In this document: in pieces, positions 22,910-34,106 of the stretch
How positions within the stretch are numbered: the stretch's first letter is position 1
Layout: each line of letters begins with the position of its first letter
From: Chiridota heheva
Taxonomy: Eukaryota > Echinodermata > Holothuroidea > Apodida > Chiridotidae
Length of the DNA stretch: 64,000 bases
Reading direction: 5' to 3'
NCBI GenBank assembly: GCA_020152595.1
Contig: JAIGNY010001253.1
Coordinates: 586,501-650,500 of the forward strand
Notes under the pieces: generated by a model
The model's input: only the letters and a program-made list of their open reading frames with translations
Told to the model about the DNA's origin: nothing
The model's database searches: none
Program-made: the position numbers and the translations under genes

Positions 22910-23160
22910 ACATTTTGCACCTCTGTCCCACATGCCATCCCACCCTTTGTTCCACATGCCATCCCATTCTACATTGTCATACCACCCTGTCCCACACACC
23001 ATCCCTCCCTGTCCCATATGCCATTCCAGCCTGTCATAATTGCCATGCCACTACCTTGTTTACATGCCATGGCACCGTCTCACATGCCATATCACCCTGT
23101 CCCACATACCATCCTATCATGTCCCACATTCAAGCCTGTCCTGTCTCCCATGCCATCCAA
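22910..23160. repeat. Degenerate 22-23-bp minisatellite related to the 19/24-bp family
   Basis: Units read TGTCCCACATGCCATCCCAC with much drift. The hAT-like element copy 2 inserted at its right edge. Confidence 0.8.
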
Positions 23161-23161
23161 C

Positions 23162-24219
23162 TAGAGCTGTGCCCATTAAGCGTGTACACGCTACACGCTC
23201 GCAAATCCTTGTAAATGTTTACTAAATACTTCATTGCGAGTAATCGTTTTTCATAGTCAGTCTTGCTAATGAAAATCAATATGATCATTCATGATTCAAA
23301 TCACACACACATTTGGCTGACAAAATTCCAATCAATGACTTTTTACAAACTGCAAACCGGATTAGCATAATCCTTTTTAAATGTGCGAATCACAAATGCG
23401 CAGTAATCACCAATGAATGGGGATATTATGCACTCTGAATTGCCGAAATCTGAGTAGGCTAACTTGTAAAATGCACTGCGAATGTGCAGCAGTAAACAGT
23501 GAAACTAACAATAGGCCTAACGTTAGGCCATAACTTGGCTTTAAATCCCACGCAATTGTGGCCCGTTTTACAAACTCTTAAATCGACCAACAAACACAGT
23601 CAAAATACTTAAATCGTGACAATCAGTACATTTACATGTAAAATTTACTTGATGAGTCAAATAAATTTTGCAAGAAAGAAAAAATATTGCAAAATAAACA
23701 AACATAAAAAAGTTCAACACAACTGAAATTCTAGGTGCTTTGCAAAGATGGCGGCCATTTTTTTTTTAGAGGACTGATATGTCAGAACTGCCGGGGTAGT
23801 GGTGTAGTTTTGAAATGTTTTATGGCGAGGTATCATAGGTCTAGTATGCAAGATTTTCACAGTGGAACTTTGAAAGCCGTAGCGAAAGGCAAAAAAAGTT
23901 ACGCGATGTTGAGTTTAAATGACATTGAAAGAAAGTTATCTGTTCTTTTTAAACTAATTTTCCATGCATATTTTCCATAAAAAGGATGATTTATACTGTA
24001 GAAGTAAACTTTTAACGTTTGAAAAGCAAAACTCGAGCGTCTATTTGGGCAATGGAGTCGATACTTTTGCCATACTGGTTGCACGATTTTAGTGTCGTAA
24101 ATTTGGAGCAATTTTGATGTATTTCTGAAATTACGGTACTTAACATGTGTAAACGATACACGCTCCCTTTTTTTTGGTGTGTACACGTTTACTAAAATCC
24201 CTAAACGTTCACAGCTCTA
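23162..24219 (-). mobile_element. Non-autonomous hAT-like DNA transposon, copy 2
   Basis: The element runs from TAGAGCTGTG to CACAGCTCTA (1058 bp), with a perfect 8-bp duplication CATCCAAC at 23154-23161 and 24220-24227. Its orientation is opposite to copy 1. The interior keeps GCAAAGATGGCGGCCATTTT and a short open reading MLSLNDIERKLSVLFK, also seen in the other copies. No transposase is present. Confidence 0.9.
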
Positions 24220-24227
24220 CATCCAAC

Positions 24228-24630
24228 CCTCATCCCAATTTCTACATCTACCCCACATAATGCCATCTTCCACCAACATTTTTCCTCTAACTACCACCCC
24301 CAACCTCTATCAACCTAACATGTCTCATTCACTTACCATCCCCATTCACCTGCAATCCTCCACTCACCTGTACCATCCTCCATTGACCCTACCATCCAAC
24401 CCAACTTTTGCCACCCACTCATCTACCAATTATACTCTTAACCATCTCATCATTCCAACCTTCACAATACTGTAACCTTCACTAACTCCATTGCACCACA
24501 GCTCCTTCTCCATTACCTCTTGATAATTTACATAAACATAAAAACATTAACCCTTGAACTTAAATCTGACACTTCCCATAAAAACATCCTCGAATTGATA
24601 TTTTTGCCCTTATAAACCCCATTATAAACC
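24228..24630. repeat. C/T- and A-rich simple sequence
   Basis: Low-complexity DNA rich in CCACC, CATC and ACC words, with no clear period. It is possibly a degenerate extension of the minisatellite split by the hAT-like element. Confidence 0.5.
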
Positions 24631-24895
24631 CAATAGGGCTATCCTGTTATTACAAACGAGGCCCCGGTTCAATCCTGGGGTGGGTAGACACGCCAGTGCA
24701 CCACAACTGGTTATCAAAGGCCGTGGACATTGACTTGGTTGTCGATGTTATGTCTGTCCGCACGTCGTACCTGTGTTCTCGCCCGGGTCGTATTAAGCGT
24801 TCGTGATAGCATTTGTACTATCATAACCGAATACGCAGGCGACGACCCCGTCATTGTAATTGTGTGTTCAACTCTCTCTCTCTCCCAACAGGGCT
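24630..24895 (+). mobile_element. SINE-like element with box B and CT tail
   Basis: A box B-like GGTTCAATCCTGG is followed by a body (GACACGCCAGTGCACCAC, GACGACCCCGTCATTGTAAT) and a CTCTCTCTCTC tail. Box A is degenerate. The layout is that of an old tRNA-derived SINE. Confidence 0.6.
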
Positions 24896-25699
24896 GATCT
24901 ACTGTGTATCTACCAAATCAAAATCAAACTTCATTGCAGATTAATTGCAAGTTTATCATAAGTCTGTTATGGTTCCACTCTATTCAAGTGAGGATTATTC
25001 ATGTGCAAGGACACTTAATTACAAATTCTTTTAGGAGTAGGCCTCTATTGTTCGACTCTCTTTTCATGGCAGAAAAAATATGTTAATTGCTATTCATGCC
25101 AGAAATGCATTTCTTGTAAGTTCTTTCAAGGCAAGAATCTTCTTTAAATAAATTACCTCAGTATTTCAGTGCTGAACAATGCAGGAGGTCTGACAGAAAA
25201 TGGATGTGGATGAATGTACGGACGAATGGTAAAGATGATATATATTCCCCCTTCCCTTTCATTGGTGAGGGGATAACAATTGACAAGATTGGGTTCATTC
25301 ATAAAATATTATTTTCATGAAACAAGCAGGAGGATCACCCCACTCTAAAAGAGTAACCCTTTAGTTTGTGATGAAAAATATTAGCTTGGACAAGTGTCAC
25401 ACTAGGCAAATGTTTGCAAGTAATAAGTTGACCAATCCTCTCAAGCAAGGTTTGGTAAATCCCCTGCGTGGCCACTCGGGTCGGGTAATCATTATCAGTG
25501 CAATGTGGGCAAAACATTACGTTTAAAACTTGAAGTAAAAAATGTCCAGATAGACAGTGGAAAATCAAAAGGTTTAAAGAAGCCACCTAACGGGTAAGCA
25601 ATTGTCTTGGTGATTTGGCAAACCTTATGGTTAAGGTGATACATACAGTTACCTGCCGTCTTCCTGGGAAATTTAGAAATGTAAAAATGGTGTCTGTCC
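24896..25699. other. Unannotated intron sequence
   Basis: No recognised feature. The frames here lack domains and splice support. Confidence 0.45.
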
Positions 25700-25714
25700 A
25701 CGAAAGGTTAATTT

Positions 25715-25965
25715 AGGCCACAGATTTTTCTCTGTTGCTGCTGCAAAAGTGTGGAACAGTCAACAGTACCACCACCAGTAAGACTTGCCAGCAAACTAGG
25801 AGCTTTCCAAAAGAATTCAAAAACTAATCTTTTCTCGGACAAACTTTCAAGTTTAATCTTTTTATTTTTGAGTTTTATTTTATTTTTAATTTATGTTGTT
25901 GGTTTTGTTTTAATACAAAGCACCATGAGCGTCGTTTTGACGGATATATTTAAGTTTCCATTATT
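25715..25965 (+). mobile_element. CR1/L2-like LINE 3' end
   Basis: The coding trace FSVAAAKVWNSQQ and then LGAFQKNSKTNLF matches the common end of CR1/L2-type polyproteins (FSVAAPKVWN..LP..FKK.LKTHLF). A 3' segment AAAGCACCATGAGCGTCGTT and a TTATTATC tail follow. A frameshift or stop interrupts the frame. Confidence 0.72.
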
Positions 25966-27810
25966 ATCTATTTCACCATGGGGAGATTTAGAATTTACAA
26001 ATTGGTGCCTTGTTCATGAAAATATTTACCTGAAATAATCAGCTCATTCTTCAGAACAGTTTTCTTACATACAGTACCGAAGAAGTACAATTTTCCCTCC
26101 AATCAAAGTTCATAAATGTAGACTTGAATATAATTAAATTATAAAATGTAGATTTGGTTACGATTGATTAGGGATTATTCTTTTTGTAAAAATAGGCATT
26201 ACAGTACCTATCTGTAAATGACAAATCCATATTCAGACAATATACTATAAGCAAATGACAAAACAATGAAATAGACTCTCCCACTAATCTAAAACAATCA
26301 AGATATTGGTCAAGTTTGACCTTTGCACCTCGGTGGTCTATTCCTCGATAGGTATCCTTACTTACATGTAATTTGATATCAACTTGATAAAATGACACAA
26401 CGCGCAAGGCATATTCAAGTGAAATACTGTACATGCACTCTGCAAAGAAGTTAGTTATGTACAACAAAGCAAATATGACTTTTATCATAAAAGATCACAG
26501 ATTACCAACAATTTTTAATTGACACATATAGTATTTCTCTTAATAAATCCAAAAATAACACTAAACCAATATGCAGCACTTATCTAAAATTACATGCAGT
26601 ATTACACTAGATATTTTACATACTGTATATGTTCAGGTGGTCCAAAATTATTCATGTCTATACCATAAAAAAGGCTTAACAATGTCATCTGGCACTGTCA
26701 TAAACTTCATCAAAAGATGCAGGTCGCGAATAAAAGATAGGTCAGCTCTAATATTCATGTCAAATTAAAATTGGGAGAGGCAGTTCATTGTAAGAGGTTG
26801 GAAAATGTTGTTTTTCTTGTTTTGATCGTATCATACCAAAAATGTGTGATTTTAGCATATTTTAGCATTTTTGACTTGCATGTTGCTTCTTTCATGTGGG
26901 CTTTGAAATAAGTATTTCTTTTTGCCTATGGTTTGCCATTTGTGTTTTCTCAAGTTTGCAAATAATGTGCTGCAAGCGTATTTTTTAGGCTCTATGACAT
27001 TTCTAAACTGAAATAATGTTATTTTCCATCTTATGTTGATTACTAATTTTTATTTCTTAAGACTTCAAAATTCTGACTTGAATGATATTACCTGGTCCCT
27101 TTAAGTTACTCACTATTACTTTAATGAAAACATTTATTCTGATACATTCCTCTTCTAGATTTTCCTTGGGTGTATTCAGTTACATCTAAGGCAGTCATTT
27201 TCTCTCACCTCTTGTTTTTATTTGGTGGCTCTGGTTATTTCTCCTTCCTGTTTTCATCTGTTATTTAAGGTCTGGACAGAAGAAGAGTTTCCTTTGTTTT
27301 AGAGTATTATGGGATAGCCAAATGTAATATTATGGGATAGGCCACATGTTCTGATCAGAATTTTAGATTTTTGGGAGATACTTTCAGGAGGCTGGTCAGT
27401 GCAGTTGTGTAACAATGTAGCTGAGATTTATCTTTGGAAAAACTACCTAATGTATATATACATCTTGAGCTGTAGAAAAATATAGTTTTGTTTTGATGCA
27501 CCACAAATATTACTCCCTTGTTTTCTCCCTATCTTGTAATTATTCTATCTCTTTATCATCTTCGTTTTTGTGTAAAATCCACCAATATTTGTAGTCATAA
27601 TACTTTGAGTACTGAGATATCCCAAAAATGTGTCAGTCCTTGCAAAACCCCACAGGTGAGCATTTCCATCAGCTCACATCATTTCCGACAATTCTTTTGA
27701 GAATGGTCAACACCAATTACACTTTACAGACTACTACTTATTTTAAAGATCAAAATCTTTATTATTGCTGTCATACACACATATATGCACAGAAATGGAT
27801 TGTATATTGG
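25966..27810. other. Unannotated intron sequence
   Basis: About 1.8 kb of AT-rich CERT intron 2 with no repeat or exon that I can support. Confidence 0.45.
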
Positions 27811-27993
27811 CAGTGGTGGCAGTACAGGGGGGGATTTGCTTCCTATGAGATCGTTTTGTTTCCCCACCCCCCCCTCCAATGAAAATTTTGTAAAGTGACA
27901 TAAATTTGTCCAATCTATATGCTTACCCCCCTCTCCCCAGAGACAAATTTTCCTTCTCTTGCCCCCAGGACCAAAATCCTTGTGCCGCCACTG
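27811..27993. mobile_element. Small MITE, CAGTGGCGG family, copy 1
   Basis: Ends CAGTGGTGGCAGTAC and TTGTGCCGCCACTG are inverted repeats. The interior (GATCGTTTTGTTTCCCCACC, ATTTTGTAAAGTGACATA) matches the inverse of the copy at 44661-44835. No TTAA duplication remains at this copy. Confidence 0.75.
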
Positions 27994-28389
27994 CGTACTG
28001 ATTGGTGGGGTATAACAGTGTCTCATCAAAATTGGTCAAATTGTAACTGAGTAGTAAATGACTAAAATAGACTCTCAGACCCAAAGCATGATGTCAGTTT
28101 TTTAGCACATTGGAGACATGCAAAGCAAAGGGGAATTTCTTGAAATGAAACCCTATAGTACATGATACTAATGATTTTTTGTGTCCATTTTGGTGCCTGA
28201 AAAGCGATTTAATACAATAATCTTACTGTCCAATAGCCAATTTACTATATAACAAATCCCCAATATGGGCAAAAACTATATAAAATTGAATGCTTTAAAG
28301 AGAAAAAGTATTTCCGCCATAATAAATGATGTTTGTTTGTTTGATAAGGGCTTAAAGGCACCACGACAGTGATGGTCAAATTGTGCCTG

Positions 28390-28620
28390 AGAGGTTAGAT
28401 CATTCCAGAGGTACATGTAGGAAGAAAAGAATATAGAAGGAGTCTGAGAGAAGTACAGGGACTAATAGCCAGGAAGCTGGGATCGAAAGAGAAAGTGCAG
28501 GGGTGTAAAAGGAGTAAATATAGGTAGAGGGGGTGGGATAGGAGGACTAAATATGGTTGTAGAGGCAGGATGAAGGAAGGAGATAATTTCATTCAGGTTT
28601 TTTCTGAAAGAGCTCAGCTA
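28390..28620 (-). mobile_element. Possible LINE remnant interrupted by a MITE
   Basis: Purine-rich sequence whose minus strand resembles degraded LINE-end text. The more convincing LINE piece follows at 28945-29135, with a CAGACCCCTAGCTT-family MITE between the two. This part is only weakly supported. Confidence 0.35.
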
Positions 28621-28624
28621 CGGA

Positions 28625-28943
28625 GCCCTGCCCCTCATGAGAATGTTTTATTTATTTTCATTTTTTAAACTCAATAATCTTAATTAACCTTAATAAATGA
28701 AACACCTTACATGGATACAGAACACAGAATGATTGCAGAGTAAACAATTGTCCTGTTTGGCTCATGAATGGTCTTTATCAGTCAGAATAGTTTCATTCTG
28801 AGGTAAGATTATAGCTCAAATCCCAGAGCTTCTTTAGCCTAAAGGAGGCCCCTGGACTCCACAGTAAAATGACGCAGTGCTTCGCGTGTGCATTAATGTG
28901 CCCCTCAACAAGTCTAGCACCCTGCCCCTTTTTAAATCAAGCT
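28625..28943 (+). mobile_element. MITE, CAGACCCCTAGCTT family, copy at 28.6 kb
   Basis: Shares GCCCCTCATGAGAATG, ACAGAACACAGAATGAT, GGCCCCTGGACTCCA, AACAAGTCTAGCACCCTG and the right end AAGCTAGGGGTCTG with the copies at 19589 and 20041. The left inverted end is degraded. It carries a 60-bp segment (GGCTCATGAATGGTC...) missing at 19.6 kb but present in the inverse copy at 60.3 kb. Confidence 0.8.
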
Positions 28944-28944
28944 A

Positions 28945-29135
28945 GGGGTCTGGAGTTGTGAGAAGTGATGGAAACTTTGGGGAGATTGTTCAGGGGCAGG
29001 CAAGGAGGACGTGTTGGACTGTGAGGGAGCAATAACAATTGTTGCAGAGGAGTGGGGAGCCAGTAAGGAGGTGGGAGTGTGTGAGGTGGAGTGTGACCTG
29101 TTCTAAGGCGGGTAATGTGGACGTTGTCGATCACA
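28945..29135 (-). mobile_element. LINE fragment with RNase H/after-domain signature
   Basis: Minus-strand reading NVHITRLRTGHTPPHT, then a frameshifted HSHLLTGSPLLCNNC and LTVQHVLLACP, matches the conserved tail of many LINE proteins (RLRTGHT.LTHS.LL.G..P..C..C...LTVEHLLL.CP). It is broken by frameshifts. Confidence 0.72.
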
Positions 29136-29449
29136 GTATGTGGCCAAAAATAGAAGGCGTTGTTATGTTAGTTGATTTGATTTTGACATAATTAAAGTCT
29201 CATCTTGTGCTTAATCACTTCATGTTGAAAACTTACATCTCTGAAAATTATATTCAAAAGTGAAGTTAAAAGTATATTATATTATAGGAATATTCCCAAA
29301 GAATTTAATTTTATGTATCTGATAAAGAAAAATTTAAGAAACAGATTGGCAAAAAACACAATGTTGATAACTCATTCCTAGAAGAAGTTATTACACTTTA
29401 AAAAACATTCTTGCCTGCATAAAGATCATTTTTGCACTGAGCCATAAAT

Positions 29450-29680
29450 CATTATTATGATGTCATTACAGCACTTACTGTACTAATCTTTATGTATTTC
29501 TTTGAATATTAAACACCAATTTTTCATAATTTAAATATAAGTCACAAGCACAGATGGGAAAACATTATTGTAAATTTAATACACTATTTGTAATAATTTG
29601 ATGTTAGAATTTGATGTTAAAACATTTGAGGAAATACATAAAGAGTAGTACAGAAGTGCTGTGATGACATCATAATGACA
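29450..29680. repeat. Fold-back repeat with about 54-bp arms
   Basis: The left arm (29450-29513: ATTATGATGTCATTACAGCA, TAATCTTTATGTATTTC) is the near reverse complement of 29626-29679 (GAAATACATAAAGAGTAG, TGCTGTGATGACATCATAAT). The central spacer is about 110 bp. It is probably a small MITE in CERT intron 2. Confidence 0.8.
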
Positions 29681-29690
29681 TAAGACTTAG

Positions 29691-30210
29691 ACTAACAATC
29701 TCTTTTACACAAACAAGAAAAATCTTTAAAATTCAATAAGATATTACCATAGTTTTCTCACCAATTTGTTTCTTTATTGTCCTCTATCAAATATATTTAA
29801 ATGTTTATGTTAAATATATTCATGTTTATTATGGTTGTTTAAATATTCATATGAAAGACAAAGCGTATTCAAATATTTTAAGGACCCCTGAAAAACACAC
29901 CCTCACTCTTTTTTTACTTAGTAGAGCAATGTTTTGGCACCAAAAGAAAATTTTGTTCCATTAAAAAAAAAGCTACTAAAAGCAACTTTCAACAAAGAGA
30001 ATCCTCAAGTTATGGGAATCCTTGACAAAACACTATTTGTGCTGATTGTGCATGAACTGTCAAAGATTTGAAATCTTATACAATTTGTTAGATGTTGTGT
30101 ACTATACAACACTTACACACACATTTTTGGGTTAGAGCATTCATTGTGGAGAAAAACCTTTTTTCGGCCACCTGATCACTCCCACCCCAACACATCATAA
30201 ACAAACAAAC
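29691..30210. other. Start of CERT intron 2
   Basis: AT-rich sequence downstream of CERT exon 2. Nothing further was recognised. Confidence 0.5.
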
Positions 30211-30426
30211 CTTGAAAGATGAAGAAGATGTTAAACTTGACCCAGATCTCAGTGACAAGAGTGACCCATGCCGCCTCAATGTTGAAGTGTCCGAATCCTC
30301 TGCTATGGACTTCTGTGTTTCCAGAGCTTCCACCCATTTCTGTCTCTCGGGAGCAGACTTTGTACGGAGGTACCACACGTTTTCATTCACTGTAATGTCT
30401 AGCCTTCGATCATCAAACGGATTAGC
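30211..30426 (-). CDS. CERT1: CERT, second coding exon (end of PH domain and serine-repeat motif)
   Basis: This 72-codon exon is phase 0 at both ends, with acceptor CTAATAG|GCT and donor AAG|GTTTGT. It completes the PH domain: ANPFDDRRLDITVNENVWYL, then the C-terminal helix ERQKWVEAL with its conserved Trp at about residue 113. The serine-repeat region follows, with LRRHGSLLSLRSGSS. The Ser after RRHG (about residue 137) matches the family's protein kinase D site, from which casein kinase phosphorylates further serines and switches off PI4P binding and transfer. That regulation is family knowledge; the motif is seen here. The last residues SSFK join in frame to the KG of the next exon, as in vertebrate CERT. 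Confidence 0.94.
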
Positions 30427-30449
30427 CTATTAGAGAACAGGAACAAAGG

Positions 30450-30775
30450 TTATAAGGTTATAAAATCCTGAATGGTGAGGCGCCTTGGTATTTAAAGGAT
30501 ATGATCAAAATAAGGAGACCCACACATGAACTCAAATCAAGTAATGACTCCACCCGACTTCACATACCCATATCCAATTCTGCTATAGGTGACAAAAGAT
30601 TTGAAATACTTGCATCCAGATCCCGGAACACTTTACCCACCCACATGAGAACTTCTCCATCCACCACCGCACTTATTTTGATATTTTTCATTTTGTTTTA
30701 TTTTACTTTGTAAGCGCCATGGTACTTTGGTGAATGGCGTTTTAGGTAACATTTATTATCATTATTATTAAAGGC
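30450..30775 (+). mobile_element. CR1/L2-like LINE 3' end in CERT intron 1
   Basis: The trace ALVFKGYDQ, ELKSSNDSTRLHIPISNS, GDKRFEILASRSRNTLPTH matches the family pattern (P.YL.DLI, LRSS....L..P, G.R.F...A...WN.LP). A 3' UTR containing GTAAGCGCCATGGTACTTTG and a TTATTATCATTATTATTA tail follow. The copy is 5'-truncated. Confidence 0.78.
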
Positions 30776-31318
30776 AGATGCTAGTACATATTTGTGCATG
30801 GTATCATCCATGTACAGTACATGTACAAGGATAATAAGATATAAGCATGATACAGACAGTACTAATAAACAAATATAAACCATTGGCAAAGCTTGCCCTC
30901 CCTGTACAAATTCAAGCAGGGAAAGGGAGCGAAAGGAGTGAATATTGAATTTTTGAGGAGCCCCAGAAGATGCTGGAAGCAGCATGATACAGGTCACATG
31001 GCTGTTACAATAAGGCCAAAATAACAAGTTTGTTAGTTTCCAGTTGCGACCATTAAATAGAATTGCCAACCATACAAATCTTATTGCCATTTAAAAAAAA
31101 ACAAAAAAACACAACTTGTACATGTGTGTTTTCAATTAGAAAGGGGAATACAAATCTTACCCTTCTCACTAACTTACCTTCCGACCTAAGATTTTGGGGA
31201 AATAAAATCAGAAAGAAACACACATGTACATTTTCCTTTCGCCTAATGGTGTTGAATAATGGCATACACAGTACTTGAGGAATACATTCCATTTGTGAGT
31301 GGTTAGAGAATCTGAATG
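30776..31318. other. CERT intron 1, unannotated
   Basis: AT-rich DNA with no supported feature. Confidence 0.45.
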
Positions 31319-31379
31319 ACTGTAGAGGCAATTCCGCAGTCAGTAATGGAATTACTGACTGCGGAATTGCCCATACAGT
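31319..31379. repeat. Short perfect palindrome (21-bp arms, 3-base loop)
   Basis: Bases 31327-31347 (starting GGCAATTCCGCAGTC) pair perfectly with 31351-31371 around GGA. After two mismatches a further 6-bp pairing extends the stem (31319-31324 with 31374-31379). The loop is too small for an ordinary microRNA precursor. It could be a minimal palindromic element. Confidence 0.93.
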
Positions 31380-31776
31380 GTGTGTGTATTTTGTTTTGTA
31401 TTTTTTCTACTGTAGGAACTCTTATTTTAATATCAAAACCACTAAAAATCTTAAATTTGGAGTGAAAATATCCTTCCAACACTATGTTGACCATTATTTA
31501 GGCTTCCTACTTATCTCAATGAATTTAAAAGAGGCTCCAAATAAAAAGGCTGTTTAAGTCTAACATGGCTTTCAGAATAGCTTCAAATTTATTTATGCAC
31601 TCAAGGTGGAAGGGTTTTGACCATATTTTGCAGGGAATGGATTGTTAAGGAATTTATCGTGCCATTTGTAAGAGTTTCATGACCAGGGATGCAAGAGTTT
31701 TAAATAAAAATAAAAGTTAAACAAAACTTGATGTTTTTCCTATGCAGTCTTAACACTTATACACTCATCAGTTTTA

Positions 31777-32080
31777 TGACTCACCCCTATTACTCCTGCC
31801 AATGTCAGTCAAATTTGAGTCATCAACATATGAAACAGTGACTCACATGTACATCATTGTGCCAATTGTCAGTCACCAGAATGACTCTGGGGTGAGTCAA
31901 TTTACTTCAGACTTATTCCCTTTGTACAGAGGCAGCTGATTTGGGGTAAGTCATTTCAAAAGAAATGTCAATCACCTAAGTGACAGAGGGTGCAACAAAC
32001 AATGTACATGTTTTGGTCACCCACCTTGGTGCAATGACTCACATATGACTTACATTGTCCAGCAGTGTAGGCATGAGTCA
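31777..32080. promoter_or_regulatory. Cluster of six perfect TGASTCA (AP-1-like) sites in CERT intron 1
   Basis: Perfect TGACTCA or TGAGTCA heptamers start at 31777, 31816, 31839, 31893, 32035 and 32074. Near matches lie between them (ATGACTCTGG, GTAAGTCATTT, ATATGACTTAC). One such heptamer is expected about every 8 kb by chance. They could form a bZIP-responsive enhancer, or be the remains of a degenerate tandem repeat that happens to contain this word. Confidence 0.55.
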
Positions 32081-33860
32081 CACAATTGACAAGTGCATAA
32101 TGACCCCTACAACTGCTACTTCAAGTGTTGCCTAAAAGATGACAAATGTTTTAGGTAAGGAAAGAAACTGCCAGCCATCAGTATTCAAAGTTTGTTGATT
32201 TGGGTAGCATGGTGGTTCCTGAGTTTGTGCACTTAACTTAAGGAATATCTTTTTCTTTCTTTATAAGATTTTTTTTTTTTTTTGTTTGGTAAGAAATATA
32301 AATACAGTTACATTCTTTGATTTCTCCTTTTCTACATGTTCAATTCATAGAAACTTTATATTTCTTAATATTCAGTGGCAAATCCATGAATACCCTAGTT
32401 CGTTCACCAATGATAAACATAGGCTTATGCAATTTTCAGCAGCTGTTCCAGTATTAAAAGTGCAAAAAGGCTTGAATGTAAATGGAGCATGCTGGAAAAA
32501 AGAATTTTGAAAACACTTTTTATTCACTGAATATAGTAAAGTTTTATTTAAATTTCCTAAAGTAACAAGTAAAATCATGAGTTTGATGTTATCTTTTGTG
32601 AAAGAAGGAGAAATGTTGAGGTGCACAAACTTAGGTGCACACACTTTGGGCCACTTGTAAGTTGAATTGAATTTCGATGCATTGCAGTGGCATCGAGATG
32701 CTTCACAACGCTTCTGCTGGCCTAAAAGCGCACAACACATGACAGTAGTACTCCCGGTAGTACCGTCGGACTGGTGCCAGCCATGTTTGTATGGGTGCCA
32801 TTGGTGATGGCTGGTCGTCCGAGGGTAAAACAAAATCATATACCCTTCTGTACTGTTTTAAGCGAGGTGTTAAAAGTATAGGAAAATCTTAGTTTTAAGA
32901 TCTTTATGAAAACAAAACCATTTTACCTTTTTTTCACCCACAATGATTAAAATTGATGTGTTTTAAATGTCTTCAAAAACTGTTTAAAAGGTGATATGAG
33001 TTACTTTTATCAAAGCATTTTGGACTAGTTTTCTTTCTGTGAAAATTGTCTGACAAGCTCTCTAAAGTACGGTCAAAGTTAAAAACACTACCATCGGGCT
33101 ATAACATTTTAGCGGGGTAATATCTTTTAAATTATTTTAAGAAAATTTAAAAATAATACCTTTAAAGTACAATTATATAATATAAACATTTCTTGAGCTT
33201 TTTATTCTTATTTTTTTCATGCACACAGTGTTTTTATCATAACTATCTAATAAAGTTATATGAACAAAAAAATCTTACCAGTAAAAAAATCAACCTATAG
33301 TTTAGTGGAACATCCTAAAAACTTATTTGCGGACGTTAAATAATTAATCACAAATGTGCAGAGACAAAGAAAACGGCGACCACAATAAGAATCTCATATA
33401 ACTTTATCCCGTCGCGGTGCTAAATAGGTAAAGATTTAGGAAAAGTTTTTTGGAAAAGTGTATTATTTAGATAAGAATTGATATAAGAATAGCCAAAAAG
33501 TAAGTTATATATAAATCATCAATTTTCTACGTGTGAATTTTCAAAAAACATAGGAATTGCACCTAATCTATAATAACCCTCATACTGCAATTTCAATGTC
33601 AACCCGTATTGGGTGATGTGTATAAATGACCAGGAACTAGCTTAAGCTGTTAAGTAAAGAAGAACTATAACTATTGAAAATCATTTAACTCAAAACGTAG
33701 GAATAGTATTAGTTACCAAATCACTCATTTGCTAACCATAGCATACTGCCAGTGGATCCATGACCACACAATGTCACAAGACTAGCCACTCCCATTTTCA
33801 GATCAAGTTTTAAGTTTAACAAAACATTGTTTTAAACTTGTAACATTAAAGATTTTGTAC
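32081..33860. other. First half of CERT intron 1, unannotated
   Basis: AT-rich sequence without a supported feature. A 155-codon minus-strand frame at 32372-32839 has no domain or splice context. Confidence 0.45.
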
Positions 33861-34106
33861 CTCAATTTCAGCACGAGCAAGGCTTAGTGTTCCCCTACAT
33901 CCAGAATCAATATCAGTTCTTGATTTAAAATATGCCAATGTTCCGTCTTTGAGCACAAACCATCGGTTCTGCCAACCATGAAGATAGTTCGTCCATTTGC
34001 TTAGTGTGTCCTCAAGTTCGTGAAGTTCTTCGCTCAGGTCCTCATCGTCTAAATCCTCGGAATCGACCTCCTCTTCGCTAAGATTGATACTTTGATCATC
34101 AGACAT
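33861..34106 (-). CDS. CERT1: CERT ceramide transfer protein, first coding exon (acidic N-terminus and first half of PH domain)
   Basis: CERT moves ceramide from the endoplasmic reticulum to the trans-Golgi for sphingomyelin synthesis; its PH domain binds PI4P on the Golgi. This 82-codon exon starts MSDDQS, like vertebrate CERT, and continues with an acidic stretch at residues 11-33 (EEEVDSEDLDDEDLSEELHE). The PH start follows: LSKWTNYLHGWQNRWFVLK, then the YFKS strand and the GCRGTLSL strand. The exon ends in phase 0 at a GAG|GTACAA donor. The frame is open upstream, with in-frame ATGs at 34127 and 34163. The start at 34106 is chosen because it aligns with the family's N-terminus. The acidic insert is longer than in the vertebrate protein. 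No clear core promoter is visible upstream. Confidence 0.93.

Noticed and set aside
31063..31331. Frames on both strands at 31.1-31.3 kb
   Set aside because: No splice sites, no domain, low-complexity Lys/Phe content; treated as chance.
31319..31379. microRNA precursor
   Set aside because: The loop is only three bases and the stem is a perfect palindrome; not a normal precursor shape.
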